Assembly: GCA_947311125.1 (NCBI GenBank)
Contig: CAMZKI010000067.1
Coordinates: 1-6,847, forward strand
Origin: an uncultured Chlorobiota bacterium
Lineage (GTDB): Bacteria > Bacteroidota > Bacteroidia > Bacteroidales > JAADGE01
Direction of reading: 5' to 3'
DNA: 6,847 nucleotides
The notes under the pieces are model-generated. The model was not told the origin of the DNA, made no database searches, and saw nothing but the letters and a program-made list of their open reading frames with translations. Shown in pieces: positions 1 to 5,126 of this stretch (positions are counted from its first letter, which is position 1; every line of letters starts with the position of its first letter). Position numbers and translations under genes: made by a program.

Positions 1-92
1 ATCTCGTCCATTGAAGTTTTATGAAATCCAAACCGACTAAAAAGTTTGGTTGCAACACTTATTATTTTATCTCTTGTATCTTCTATCGGCAT
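1..92 (-). CDS. TetR/AcrR-family transcriptional regulator, N-terminal fragment (cut by window edge)
   Basis: Reading leftward from an ATG at 92, 30 complete codons run off the window edge without a stop. The peptide begins MPIEDTRDKIISVATKLFSR and continues FGFHKTSMDE. This is the usual TetR start: a first helix of the type RDKIISVATKLF, the turn SRFGFHKTS, then the beginning of the helix-turn-helix. TetR proteins are dimeric DNA-binding repressors that release DNA when a small ligand binds the C-terminal domain. That domain lies outside the window, so neither ligand nor targets can be predicted. An AGAGGG stretch lies a few bases upstream of the ATG and could act as a ribosome binding site. 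Short repeats at 134-218, between this gene and the SRP RNA, could be operator material, but that is speculative. The family call is fairly secure from the helix pattern, although only a small part is visible. Confidence 0.72.
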   Translation of the reverse strand, partial: MPIEDTRDKIISVATKLFSRFGFHKTSMDE

Positions 93-133
93 AACAGCCC
101 TCTTTTTTGTTCTATCTGACTAATTTTGTTTAA

Positions 134-195
134 CAGTGCAAATAAACTGTTTTTTTATATCATATCAAAATTATTTGCGGATTATTTTTGCACTG
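134..195. repeat. Inverted repeat CAGTGCAAA / TTTGCACTG
   Basis: Two perfectly complementary 9-base arms at 134-142 and 187-195 are separated by 44 bases. The spacing is long for a terminator hairpin, and the site sits 42 bases upstream of the TetR start codon. A paired operator bound by a dimeric regulator is one possible reading. Chance is another, since the region is AT-rich and only 9 bases match. Confidence 0.35.
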
Positions 196-218
196 ACAGC
201 ATTATCTGTTGCGGATTA
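175..218. repeat. Direct repeat TTGCGGATTA, two copies
   Basis: Identical 10-base copies lie at 175-184 and 209-218, with starts 34 bases apart, about three helical turns. The GCGG core stands out from its AT-rich surroundings. The dyad ACAG-N6-CTGT lies between the copies at 196-209. A regulator binding cooperatively on one DNA face would fit, but no known site is recognised. Confidence 0.35.
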
Positions 219-286
219 ACTCTCAAGTTGTAATAAAAGAAAAACGACATATGAAAATCAAAATTTAATATCTTAATTCTTTTGCT

Positions 287-315
287 TTTGCAAATAAAAA
301 AAGTTTATATATTTG
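287..315 (+). promoter_or_regulatory. Bacteroidota-type promoter of the SRP RNA gene
   Basis: The -7 element TATATTTG at 308-315 fits the Bacteroidota consensus TAnnTTTG. A TTTG at 287-290 supplies the -33 element with a 17-base spacer; another TTTG at 281-284 would give 23. Transcription would then start a few bases after 315, close to 319-321. That is where the outermost paired strand of the SRP RNA begins, so promoter and RNA fold support each other. Confidence 0.65.
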
Positions 316-318
316 CAG

Positions 319-420
319 CGGGGTAAGTCTCATACGGTCAGCTCCCTCCCAATCCCCCAGGTCTTGACGGAAGCAAGGGTACGGAGGTCGCAGCGACGCG
401 ATATGAGCAGCTTGCCCCTT
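319..420 (+). ncRNA. ffs: Signal recognition particle RNA, small (4.5S-type) bacterial form
   Basis: This RNA binds Ffh and, with FtsY, targets nascent membrane proteins to the translocon. The diagnostic Ffh-binding helix is present: CAGG at 358-361 and AGCA at 372-375 form the two sides of the symmetric internal loop. UCU (362-364) pairs with GGA (369-371) beneath a UGAC tetraloop (365-368), which belongs to the URRC class known in SRP RNAs. The rest folds as one long rod. GGGGTAAG (320-327) pairs with CTTGCCCC (411-418), CTCATA (329-334) with TATGAG (402-407), and CCTCC (345-349) with GGAGG (383-387). No Alu domain is present, as expected for the roughly 100-nt form. T-rich sequence from 419 suggests termination or 3' processing there. 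The exact ends are estimated from the pairing and the promoter. The RNA is a single-copy housekeeping gene in most bacteria. Confidence 0.92.
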
Positions 421-473
421 TTTATTTTCTTTTCCGACTGTTTTTTATCATATTTTTTTCTTCTTTTTTTTAG

Positions 474-481
474 TAAGTTTG
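474..481 (+). promoter_or_regulatory. Possible -7 element for tag
   Basis: TAAGTTTG fits TAnnTTTG and ends 22 bases before the tag ATG, which would give a very short leader. No TTTG or TTG is found at the expected -33 distance; that stretch is nearly all T and C. The site is plausible but weak. Confidence 0.3.
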
Positions 482-503
482 TTGCCTGTTTTTATCAAAA
501 GCT

Positions 504-1064
504 ATGAAAAAACGCTGCTCTTGGGTAAATAATAATCCGTTTAGCATCAAATATCACGATGAAGAATGGGGTATCCCCCTGCATAATGACAGAAAATTAT
601 TTGAGTTTTTGTTACTTGACAGTTTTCAGGCAGGATTAAATTGGGTAACCGTTTTAAAGAAAAGAGAAAGCTTTAAAAAAGCATTCGATAATTTTGACTA
701 CCTGAAAATAGCAACTTATGATGAAGAAAAAGTGCAAAATTTATTGAGAGATAAAGGTATTATAAGAAACAAGCTTAAAATAGACGCTGCAATAAATAAT
801 GCAAAAGAGTTCATAAAGATTCAAAAAGAGTTCGGAACTTTTGACAAGTATATTTGGAAGTTTGTAAATCATAAAACAATTAAAAATTCGTTTAAAACTT
901 GGCATGAAATTCCGGCAACGAGTAAAGAGTCTGAAGAAATGAGCAAAGATTTGAAAAAAAGAGGTTTTAAATTTGTCGGAGCAACAATATGTTACGCATT
1001 TATGCAAGCAGCCGGAATGGTTAATGACCATGAAATTACATGTTTCAGATATAATGAAGTTTAA
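504..1064 (+). CDS. tag: DNA-3-methyladenine glycosylase I
   Basis: Tag removes 3-methyladenine from alkylated DNA by cutting the N-glycosidic bond, the first step of base excision repair; it acts in the cytoplasm. The 186-residue product matches the E. coli enzyme (187 residues) along its whole length. The zinc-snap ligands are all present: C5 in KRCSWV, H18 in YHDEEWG, H176 in VNDHEI and C180. The family blocks YHDEEWG, QAGLNWVTVLKKRE (42-55), KGIIRNKLKI and KKRGFKFVGATICYAFMQA (near 151-169) are in order. The residue aligned with E. coli Glu38, which contacts the methylated base, is Asp39 here, a conservative change. The ATG at 504 places the zinc cysteine at position 5, as in relatives. 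It lies just after the SRP RNA and 65 bases before the next gene, so it is probably its own transcription unit. Confidence 0.96.
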   Translation: MKKRCSWVNNNPFSIKYHDEEWGIPLHNDRKLFEFLLLDSFQAGLNWVTVLKKRESFKKAFDNFDYLKIATYDEEKVQNLLRDKGIIRNKLKIDAAINNAKEFIKIQKEFGTFDKYIWKFVNHKTIKNSFKTWHEIPATSKESEEMSKDLKKRGFKFVGATICYAFMQAAGMVNDHEITCFRYNEV

Positions 1065-1129
1065 TCATAATAATATTTAAAGTTTTCATACTTAATACTT
1101 TTATCTTTATTAATTTTAAACTAAGTAAA

Positions 1130-1528
1130 ATGAAAAAAATATTCAACCTGACTTTTGCCGTTCTGCTTCTGTTTACGGCAGCGTGCTCACAAAACGGAGA
1201 AAATGTAAGTAATGCAGAAATGACTTTTAAAGAAGACTTAACTTTTGATTTCGGGAAAATTGCGGAAAACAGTGACGGAACTCACGAATTTGTTTTTAAA
1301 AACACAGGAAAAGATCCTTTAATCATTACAAACGTAAAATCATCATGCGGCTGCACGGTTCCCACGTATCCCGAAAAACCGATAAAAAAGGGCGAGACTG
1401 GGAAAATCAGCGTAAAATATGATACAAAACGAATAGGTGTTTTTACAAAAACAATTACCGTATATTCAAATGCAAAAAATTCGCCGGTAAAACTTCATAT
1501 TAAAGGAGAAGTAACCCGAAACGAATAA
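1130..1528 (+). CDS. DUF1573-domain lipoprotein
   Basis: The 132-residue protein starts with a lipoprotein signal peptide: MKK, a hydrophobic stretch of residues 4-16, then the lipobox FTAAC with lipidation predicted at C19. It should therefore be exported and anchored in a membrane, probably the outer one or its periplasmic face. Residues 31-130 form a DUF1573 domain, an immunoglobulin-like beta sandwich. Its hallmarks are FDFGKI (39-44), HEFVFKNTGKDPL (52-64) and SSCGCT (71-76), followed by a GETGKISVKYDT strand and the closing IKGEV. The CxC pair could be redox-active, or could bind metal or form a disulfide. No biochemical function is established for the family, which is abundant in Bacteroidota. 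It is 29 bases upstream of the aminotransferase gene in the same direction, so the two are likely co-transcribed. Its own promoter is not obvious in 1065-1129. Confidence 0.9.
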   Translation: MKKIFNLTFAVLLLFTAACSQNGENVSNAEMTFKEDLTFDFGKIAENSDGTHEFVFKNTGKDPLIITNVKSSCGCTVPTYPEKPIKKGETGKISVKYDTKRIGVFTKTITVYSNAKNSPVKLHIKGEVTRNE

Positions 1529-1557
1529 TAAAAATTAAATTATAATAAACAGAAATT

Positions 1558-2748
1558 ATGCCTCAATTATCCGAACGCGGATTTAAAATGCCCGCTTCAC
1601 CAATCAGAAAATTAGTTCCTTATGCCGAAAATGCAAAACAAAGAGGAATAAAAGTTTATCATTTAAATATCGGACAGCCGGATATAAAAACTCCGGAAGT
1701 TGCTTTTAAAGCTCTGAAAAATTTTAACGTAAAAACTGCCGAATATTCGCATTCCGCAGGCAATGAAAGTTACAGAAAAGGATTGTCCGAATATTATAAA
1801 AAAGTCGGAATTAATATTTCTTATGAAGATATATTAATAACTACCGGCGGTTCTGAAGCTATCATTTTTGCTTTTCTGGCAACAATGAATCCCGGCGATG
1901 AGGTTATTATCCCGGAACCTTTTTACACTAATTACAACGGTTTCGCCGTTCAAGCCGGAGTAAAAATTGTTCCTGTCACATCTTATATCGAAAACGGCTT
2001 TGCTTTGCCTCCGATTTCAGATTTTGAAGAGCTTATAACCCCGAAAACAAAGGCGATTTTGGTATGCAATCCTAATAATCCTACGGGTTATCTGTATTCA
2101 AAAGAAGAACTTATGCAACTTAGTCAATTGGTTTTAAAACACGATTTATACCTTTTTGCGGATGAGGTTTATCGAGAGTTTTGTTATGACGGTGAAGAGC
2201 ATTTTTCAGTTATGCAAATGGAAGGCTTGGAAAAAAATGCTGTTTTATTCGATTCTGTTTCAAAACGGTACAGCGAATGTGGTGTAAGAATAGGTGCTTT
2301 AGTAAGTCGGAATAAAGAGCTTATATCAACAGCATTAAAATACGGACAAGCCAGGCTCAGCCCGCCTTTGTTCGGGCAAATTGCCGCCGAAGCATCATTG
2401 AAAGTCGGAGACGAATACTTTGACGAAGTTTACAACGAATACATTGAACGCCGAAACTATGTAATCAATGCTTTAAATAAAATTGACGGAGTTTTTGCTC
2501 CTATGCCAAAAGGTTCTTTTTATGCGGTTATCAGTTTGCCGATTGAAGATGCCGAAGATTTTTGTATTTGGCTTTTAAAAGACTTTGATTATAAGGGTGA
2601 AACTGTTATGCTTGCTCCGGCACAAGGTTTTTATTCTACACCGGATGCCGGAAAAAATCAAGTTCGCTTGGCTTATGTTTTAAAAGTTGAAGACCTGAAA
2701 AATTCAGTTAAAATTCTTGAAGAAGCCCTTAAAGTTTATAAAAAATGA
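1558..2748 (+). CDS. Class I/II pyridoxal-phosphate-dependent aminotransferase (aspartate aminotransferase-like)
   Basis: This is a fold-type I PLP enzyme of 396 residues, a normal family length, that moves amino groups between an amino acid and a 2-oxoacid. The substrate arm YHLNIGQPDIKTP lies near residue 34. NPNNPTG (171-177) contributes the PLP-contacting Asn. DEVYR (202-206) holds the Asp that pairs with the PLP ring nitrogen. The Schiff-base lysine is K236 in SVSKRYSECGVRIG, and R370 in QVRLAYVL is the expected carboxylate-binding arginine. The start lacks a signal peptide, so the enzyme is cytosolic. Substrate preference cannot be fixed from sequence; aspartate, alanine or aromatic amino acids are all possible. 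It follows the DUF1573 gene by 29 bases and its TGA overlaps the hypE ATG. No link in function between this enzyme and hydrogenase maturation is known. Confidence 0.93.
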   Translation: MPQLSERGFKMPASPIRKLVPYAENAKQRGIKVYHLNIGQPDIKTPEVAFKALKNFNVKTAEYSHSAGNESYRKGLSEYYKKVGINISYEDILITTGGSEAIIFAFLATMNPGDEVIIPEPFYTNYNGFAVQAGVKIVPVTSYIENGFALPPISDFEELITPKTKAILVCNPNNPTGYLYSKEELMQLSQLVLKHDLYLFADEVYREFCYDGEEHFSVMQMEGLEKNAVLFDSVSKRYSECGVRIGALVSRNKELISTALKYGQARLSPPLFGQIAAEASLKVGDEYFDEVYNEYIERRNYVINALNKIDGVFAPMPKGSFYAVISLPIEDAEDFCIWLLKDFDYKGETVMLAPAQGFYSTPDAGKNQVRLAYVLKVEDLKNSVKILEEALKVYKK

Positions 2749-3803
2749 ATGAAAAAAAACTGAATTTCGACCCGTCGTGTCCGTCTCCGATTAACAAATA
2801 CGATAAAATTATGCTTGCACACGGCGGTGGAGGGTTGTTATCAAATAAATTAATTCAGGAAGTGTTTTTTTCGGAATTTGACAACGAATATCTGAATAAA
2901 ATGCACGACGGTGCCGTTTTTCAAACCAAAAAAGGAAAAATGGCTTTTTCTACCGATTCGTTTGTTGTTCAGCCTGTCTTTTTTCCCGGCGGAAATATAG
3001 GAGAACTGGCAGTTTACGGAACCGTAAATGATTTAGCCTGTTGCGGTGCCGTGCCGAAATATCTTTCTCTCGGATTTATTCTTGAAGAAGGTTTTTCAAT
3101 AAATGATTTACAAAAAGTTGTTAAGTCAATAAAACTTGCTGCAGATAAAGCAGGAGTTCAAATCGTAACCGGCGATACCAAGGTTGTTGAAAAAGGAAAA
3201 GGTGATAAAATTTTTATAAACACGTCCGGAGTCGGGTTTGTCAAAGACGGAATTAATATTTCCCCTGAGAACTGTAAATCAGGAGATAAAATTATCATCA
3301 GCGGAACAATTGCAGATCACGGTATTTGTATTATGTCTCTCAGAGCAGGCTTAGAATTTGAAACAGAAATAGTAAGCGATACAGCACCTTTAAATCACCT
3401 TGTCCGAGAAATTTTGAATGTTTCAGACAAAATAAATGTTCTTCGTGACCCTACGCGAGGCGGCTTGGCAAGCACACTTAACGAAATTGCCGCATCATCA
3501 GGCAATGGAATTATGCTGTATGAAAATGAAATTCCCGTTAAGGAGGATGTAAAAGGCGTTTGCGAGATACTCGGACTTGACCCTCTCTATGTTGCCAATG
3601 AAGGAAAATTGCTTGTTTTTGTTGCCGAAGAAGATGCGGAAAAGGTTCTTGAAACAATGCAAAAAAATGAATTCGGAAAAGATGCTGCAATTATCGGCGA
3701 AGTTACCGACTCTGATGACAAAATTGTAAGAATTAAAACATCTGTCGGAACAACTCGCATCGTAGATATGATATCGGGAGAGCAATTGCCGAGAATCTGT
3801 TAG
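2745..3803 (+). CDS. hypE: Hydrogenase expression/formation protein HypE
   Basis: HypE takes a carbamoyl group from HypF onto its C-terminal cysteine and dehydrates it with ATP to a thiocyanate. That group becomes the cyanide ligands of the Fe(CN)2CO unit built on HypC-HypD for [NiFe] hydrogenases. The 352-residue protein shows the expected blocks: HGGGG (26-30) near the start, DSFVVQPVFFPGGNIGELAV (71-90), GTVNDLACCGA, GDTKVV (143-148), SGTIADHG (186-193), DPTRGGLA (235-242) and YVANEGKLL (282-290). It ends in PRIC, with the acceptor Cys352 as last residue. The tail rules out other members of the AIR-synthase-like superfamily such as PurM, ThiL or SelD. Residues 1-20 are slightly longer than usual. 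Start and upstream stop share ATGA, implying translational coupling with the aminotransferase. The partners hypABCDF are not in the window; the likely client hydrogenase lies about 1.3 kb away on the other strand. Confidence 0.96.
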   Translation: MNEKKLNFDPSCPSPINKYDKIMLAHGGGGLLSNKLIQEVFFSEFDNEYLNKMHDGAVFQTKKGKMAFSTDSFVVQPVFFPGGNIGELAVYGTVNDLACCGAVPKYLSLGFILEEGFSINDLQKVVKSIKLAADKAGVQIVTGDTKVVEKGKGDKIFINTSGVGFVKDGINISPENCKSGDKIIISGTIADHGICIMSLRAGLEFETEIVSDTAPLNHLVREILNVSDKINVLRDPTRGGLASTLNEIAASSGNGIMLYENEIPVKEDVKGVCEILGLDPLYVANEGKLLVFVAEEDAEKVLETMQKNEFGKDAAIIGEVTDSDDKIVRIKTSVGTTRIVDMISGEQLPRIC

Positions 3804-3807
3804 TTTC

Positions 3808-4167
3808 TTACTTTAAAGCCCAGTTTAGAGCTTCTTCAATACTGTTAAAAACTTTTATTTCCTGAGAGTTAATACTTTGCGAGTTTATTTTTTTAATCCG
3901 ATTTAGGTCAGAAAAGATTAACGCACTTTTTTTTCTGTTTACTTTTCCTTTGTTTTCTTTAAATATATTTATCATATCCTGTAAATCTTCAGGACTCAAG
4001 ATTTTTTCACATTTTCTGAAATCTGAAATCAAGTTATGGTTTCTGTTAAATTTTTTATGGTGAAATTCATCGTGTTTTAACTTTATATAGTCTTCTGTCG
4101 TAATATCTGAAGACAAATTTTCAAAAATTATGTTCTTTTTTTCGTCAATTTTAAAAGAGCTTTTCAT
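3808..4167 (-). CDS. Small SpoIIAA/STAS-like protein, tandem paralogue 2
   Basis: The 119-residue cytosolic protein has no signal peptide or membrane segment and is lysine-rich. It is clearly related to the product of 4180-4557. Both begin MK-x-x-(F/Y)KID-x-KK-x-I and share TxEDY (23-27), EF (34-35), DxR (49-51), an RKSA or RKKSA strand near 79 and a closing VFxS...AL-x-W. The beta-hairpin start, alternating strand and helix pattern and terminal helix suggest the STAS/SpoIIAA-like fold found in small single-domain Bacteroidota proteins. No catalytic residues are evident and the anti-sigma-antagonist phosphoserine motif is not identifiable, so a role in sigma control is not supported. It is the second gene of a pair, 12 bases after its paralogue. 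Its stop lies 4 bases from the hypE stop on the other strand, leaving no room for a separate terminator. Confidence 0.75.
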   Translation of the reverse strand: MKSSFKIDEKKNIIFENLSSDITTEDYIKLKHDEFHHKKFNRNHNLISDFRKCEKILSPEDLQDMINIFKENKGKVNRKKSALIFSDLNRIKKINSQSINSQEIKVFNSIEEALNWALK

Positions 4168-4179
4168 ATTTGTGTTTTT

Positions 4180-4557
4180 TTACCAGTTTTCTTTAATCCA
4201 TTTAAGTGCAGCATCCGGAGAGGAAAAAACACTTATTTTTACATTTAAGTTTCGGGCTTTTTGTCCGAAAAAAAGAGATTTTGCTACATTTTGGGGAGAA
4301 TCTGCAATTATTGCACTTTTTCGGTTTTTCATTTTATCGGAGTTCTTTTTCATAAAATCGACTATTTGTTCTATGATATCTTCATTAAATTCCATATTTA
4401 CATTTCTGATATCAGTGATTACGTCATATTCTGTGCTGAAATCCGGATCGGAAAACTCTCGCAGTTTTACGTCTTTGTAATCTTCTATGGTTACTTTTTC
4501 GGGCCAAGTTTCTGTAACTATCTTTTTTTTCTTATCTATTTTATAAGTTATTTTCAT
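4180..4557 (-). CDS. Small SpoIIAA/STAS-like protein, tandem paralogue 1
   Basis: The 125-residue soluble protein starts MKITYKIDKKKKIV and ends AALKWIKENW. Predicted elements are an N-terminal beta hairpin (1-17), a TIEDYKDVKLREF helix (23-35), a strand VITDIRN (46-52) with the Asp typical of STAS-like strand ends, a long helix (59-75), a strand KSAIIAD (80-86), a helix, a strand VKISVFSS and a final helix. That order fits a SpoIIAA/STAS-like or SEC14-like alpha/beta fold. It resembles the neighbour at 3808-4167 at roughly a third of positions by eye, so the pair arose by an old duplication. Such proteins are common in Bacteroidota but their role is unknown. The gene is first in its pair and is separated from the hydrogenase operon by a terminator, so it is probably transcribed alone with its paralogue. 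Confidence 0.75.
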   Translation of the reverse strand: MKITYKIDKKKKIVTETWPEKVTIEDYKDVKLREFSDPDFSTEYDVITDIRNVNMEFNEDIIEQIVDFMKKNSDKMKNRKSAIIADSPQNVAKSLFFGQKARNLNVKISVFSSPDAALKWIKENW

Positions 4558-4592
4558 GCAAAAAAAGATTTTTACATTTTAAATTAAACATA

Positions 4593-4605
4593 TTTGTCAA
4601 ATTTA
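4593..4605 (-). promoter_or_regulatory. Possible promoter for the STAS-like pair
   Basis: Read leftward, TAAATTTG (complement of 4598-4605) fits TAnnTTTG. It lies downstream of the hydrogenase terminator and about 40 bases before the start at 4557, a sensible place. No TTTG is present at 17-23 bases upstream, so support is partial. The overlapping TTGACA (4595-4600 complement) could instead suggest a -35 box, but no good -10 follows it. Confidence 0.3.
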
Positions 4606-4621
4606 AGTATTTTTTTATTAA

Positions 4622-4651
4622 TAAAAAACCCGCAAAATTTTTACGGGCTTT
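4622..4651 (-). terminator. Intrinsic terminator of the hydrogenase operon
   Basis: Read leftward, AAAGCCCG is followed by an A/T-rich loop, then CGGG and a run of six T. CCCG (4629-4632 on the top strand) pairs with CGGG (4644-4647), and the AAA/TTT flanks extend the stem past a small bulge. It begins 26 bases after the stop of the maturation protease, the expected place. The A run on the other side makes it weakly bidirectional, but no rightward gene needs it. Confidence 0.75.
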
Positions 4652-4676
4652 AAAAAACAGACTAAAAAAATAATTA

Positions 4677-5126
4677 TCATAAAATTTCAAAAATACAGTT
4701 TACAGCTTCTGATAAGTTTCTTTTTGCCGACCGACTTATGCCTTCCTTTAGTTCCCACTTGTATCCTTTTATTTTAATTATATAAGCCTCCGGTTTTTTT
4801 CCGTAAACATTTTCAGATAGAGCAAGAACGGCTTGAGGGTCAAGAGCATGTGTTGTATATGAGATTTCTCCGTCGGTCTTGCATTTTTCTATTTTGCACC
4901 CTTCATCCAAATCATTTCCTGCATACGCATCTGCAAAAATAACTTTTTCTGCTGCCGCAACCGTTTCTGCATCTTCAATATTTAATTGATAACAGTAATG
5001 AAATTCTGCATTAATTTTTTTATTTTTTTGAAGTTCATCCAAGAAAGCCCAGCCCAAACCGTCATCTTGTCGGGCTGAGTTTCCTATACCGAAAATTACA
5101 GTGTTTTTATGATTTGAATTTTTCAT
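4677..5126 (-). CDS. hoxW: [NiFe] hydrogenase maturation endopeptidase (HoxW/HybD family)
   Basis: This protease removes the C-terminal tail of the hydrogenase large subunit once nickel is in place, letting the active site close. The 149-residue product (from the ATG at 5126) has the family start VIFGIGNSARQDDGLGWA (10-27). In E. coli HybD the nickel-sensing ligands are Glu16, Asp62 and His93. The matching residues here are Asp22 in QDDGLG, Asp66 in IFADAYAG and His93 in TTHALDP. Asp in place of Glu in the first motif occurs in the family and should keep function. QLNIEDAE (47-54) is also typical. A TTG at 5129 lies directly before the ATG and is a less likely start. The start lies within hoxH and overlaps its last codons by about 20 bases, implying translational coupling; its natural substrate is surely the HoxH encoded next to it. 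Confidence 0.93.
   Translation of the reverse strand: MKNSNHKNTVIFGIGNSARQDDGLGWAFLDELQKNKKINAEFHYCYQLNIEDAETVAAAEKVIFADAYAGNDLDEGCKIEKCKTDGEISYTTHALDPQAVLALSENVYGKKPEAYIIKIKGYKWELKEGISRSAKRNLSEAVNCIFEIL

Larger units (their letters stand above)
93..307. other. Non-coding region with short repeats between the TetR gene and the SRP RNA
   Basis: No convincing gene lies here. The sequence is AT-rich and contains three small repeat structures. The first is an inverted pair, CAGTGCAAA at 134-142 and TTTGCACTG at 187-195. The second is a direct repeat of TTGCGGATTA at 175-184 and 209-218, spaced 34 bases apart. The third is a compact dyad, ACAG-N6-CTGT, at 196-209. The region must hold the promoter of the leftward TetR gene and any site through which that protein controls itself. 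The right end carries the promoter of the SRP RNA, listed separately. Confidence 0.5.

Noticed and set aside
313..507. A 64-codon open frame reading rightward across 313-507
   Set aside because: It lies on the SRP RNA and the T-rich tract behind it. The predicted peptide is a run of Phe and Leu from the T tract with no family features, and the RNA fold explains the sequence.
741..1031. A 96-codon leftward frame inside tag, and similar frames opposite hypE (3498-3785) and hoxH (5114-5386, 5542-5835, 5771-6007, 5911-6120)
   Set aside because: Each lies opposite a strongly conserved gene, has no recognisable domain, and is expected from AT-rich codon use.
2745..3803. Assigning this gene as selenophosphate synthetase, thiamine-monophosphate kinase or PurM
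   Set aside because: These share the fold, but the C-terminal PRIC tail and the FFPGG and DPTRGGLA blocks are specific to HypE.
4130..4587. Two rightward frames of 116 and 108 codons opposite the STAS-like genes, rich in Phe and Ile and looking membrane-like
   Set aside because: Their hydrophobicity is the mirror of Lys- and Glu-rich codons on the other strand. The leftward frames are paralogous to each other, which is strong evidence that they are the real genes.
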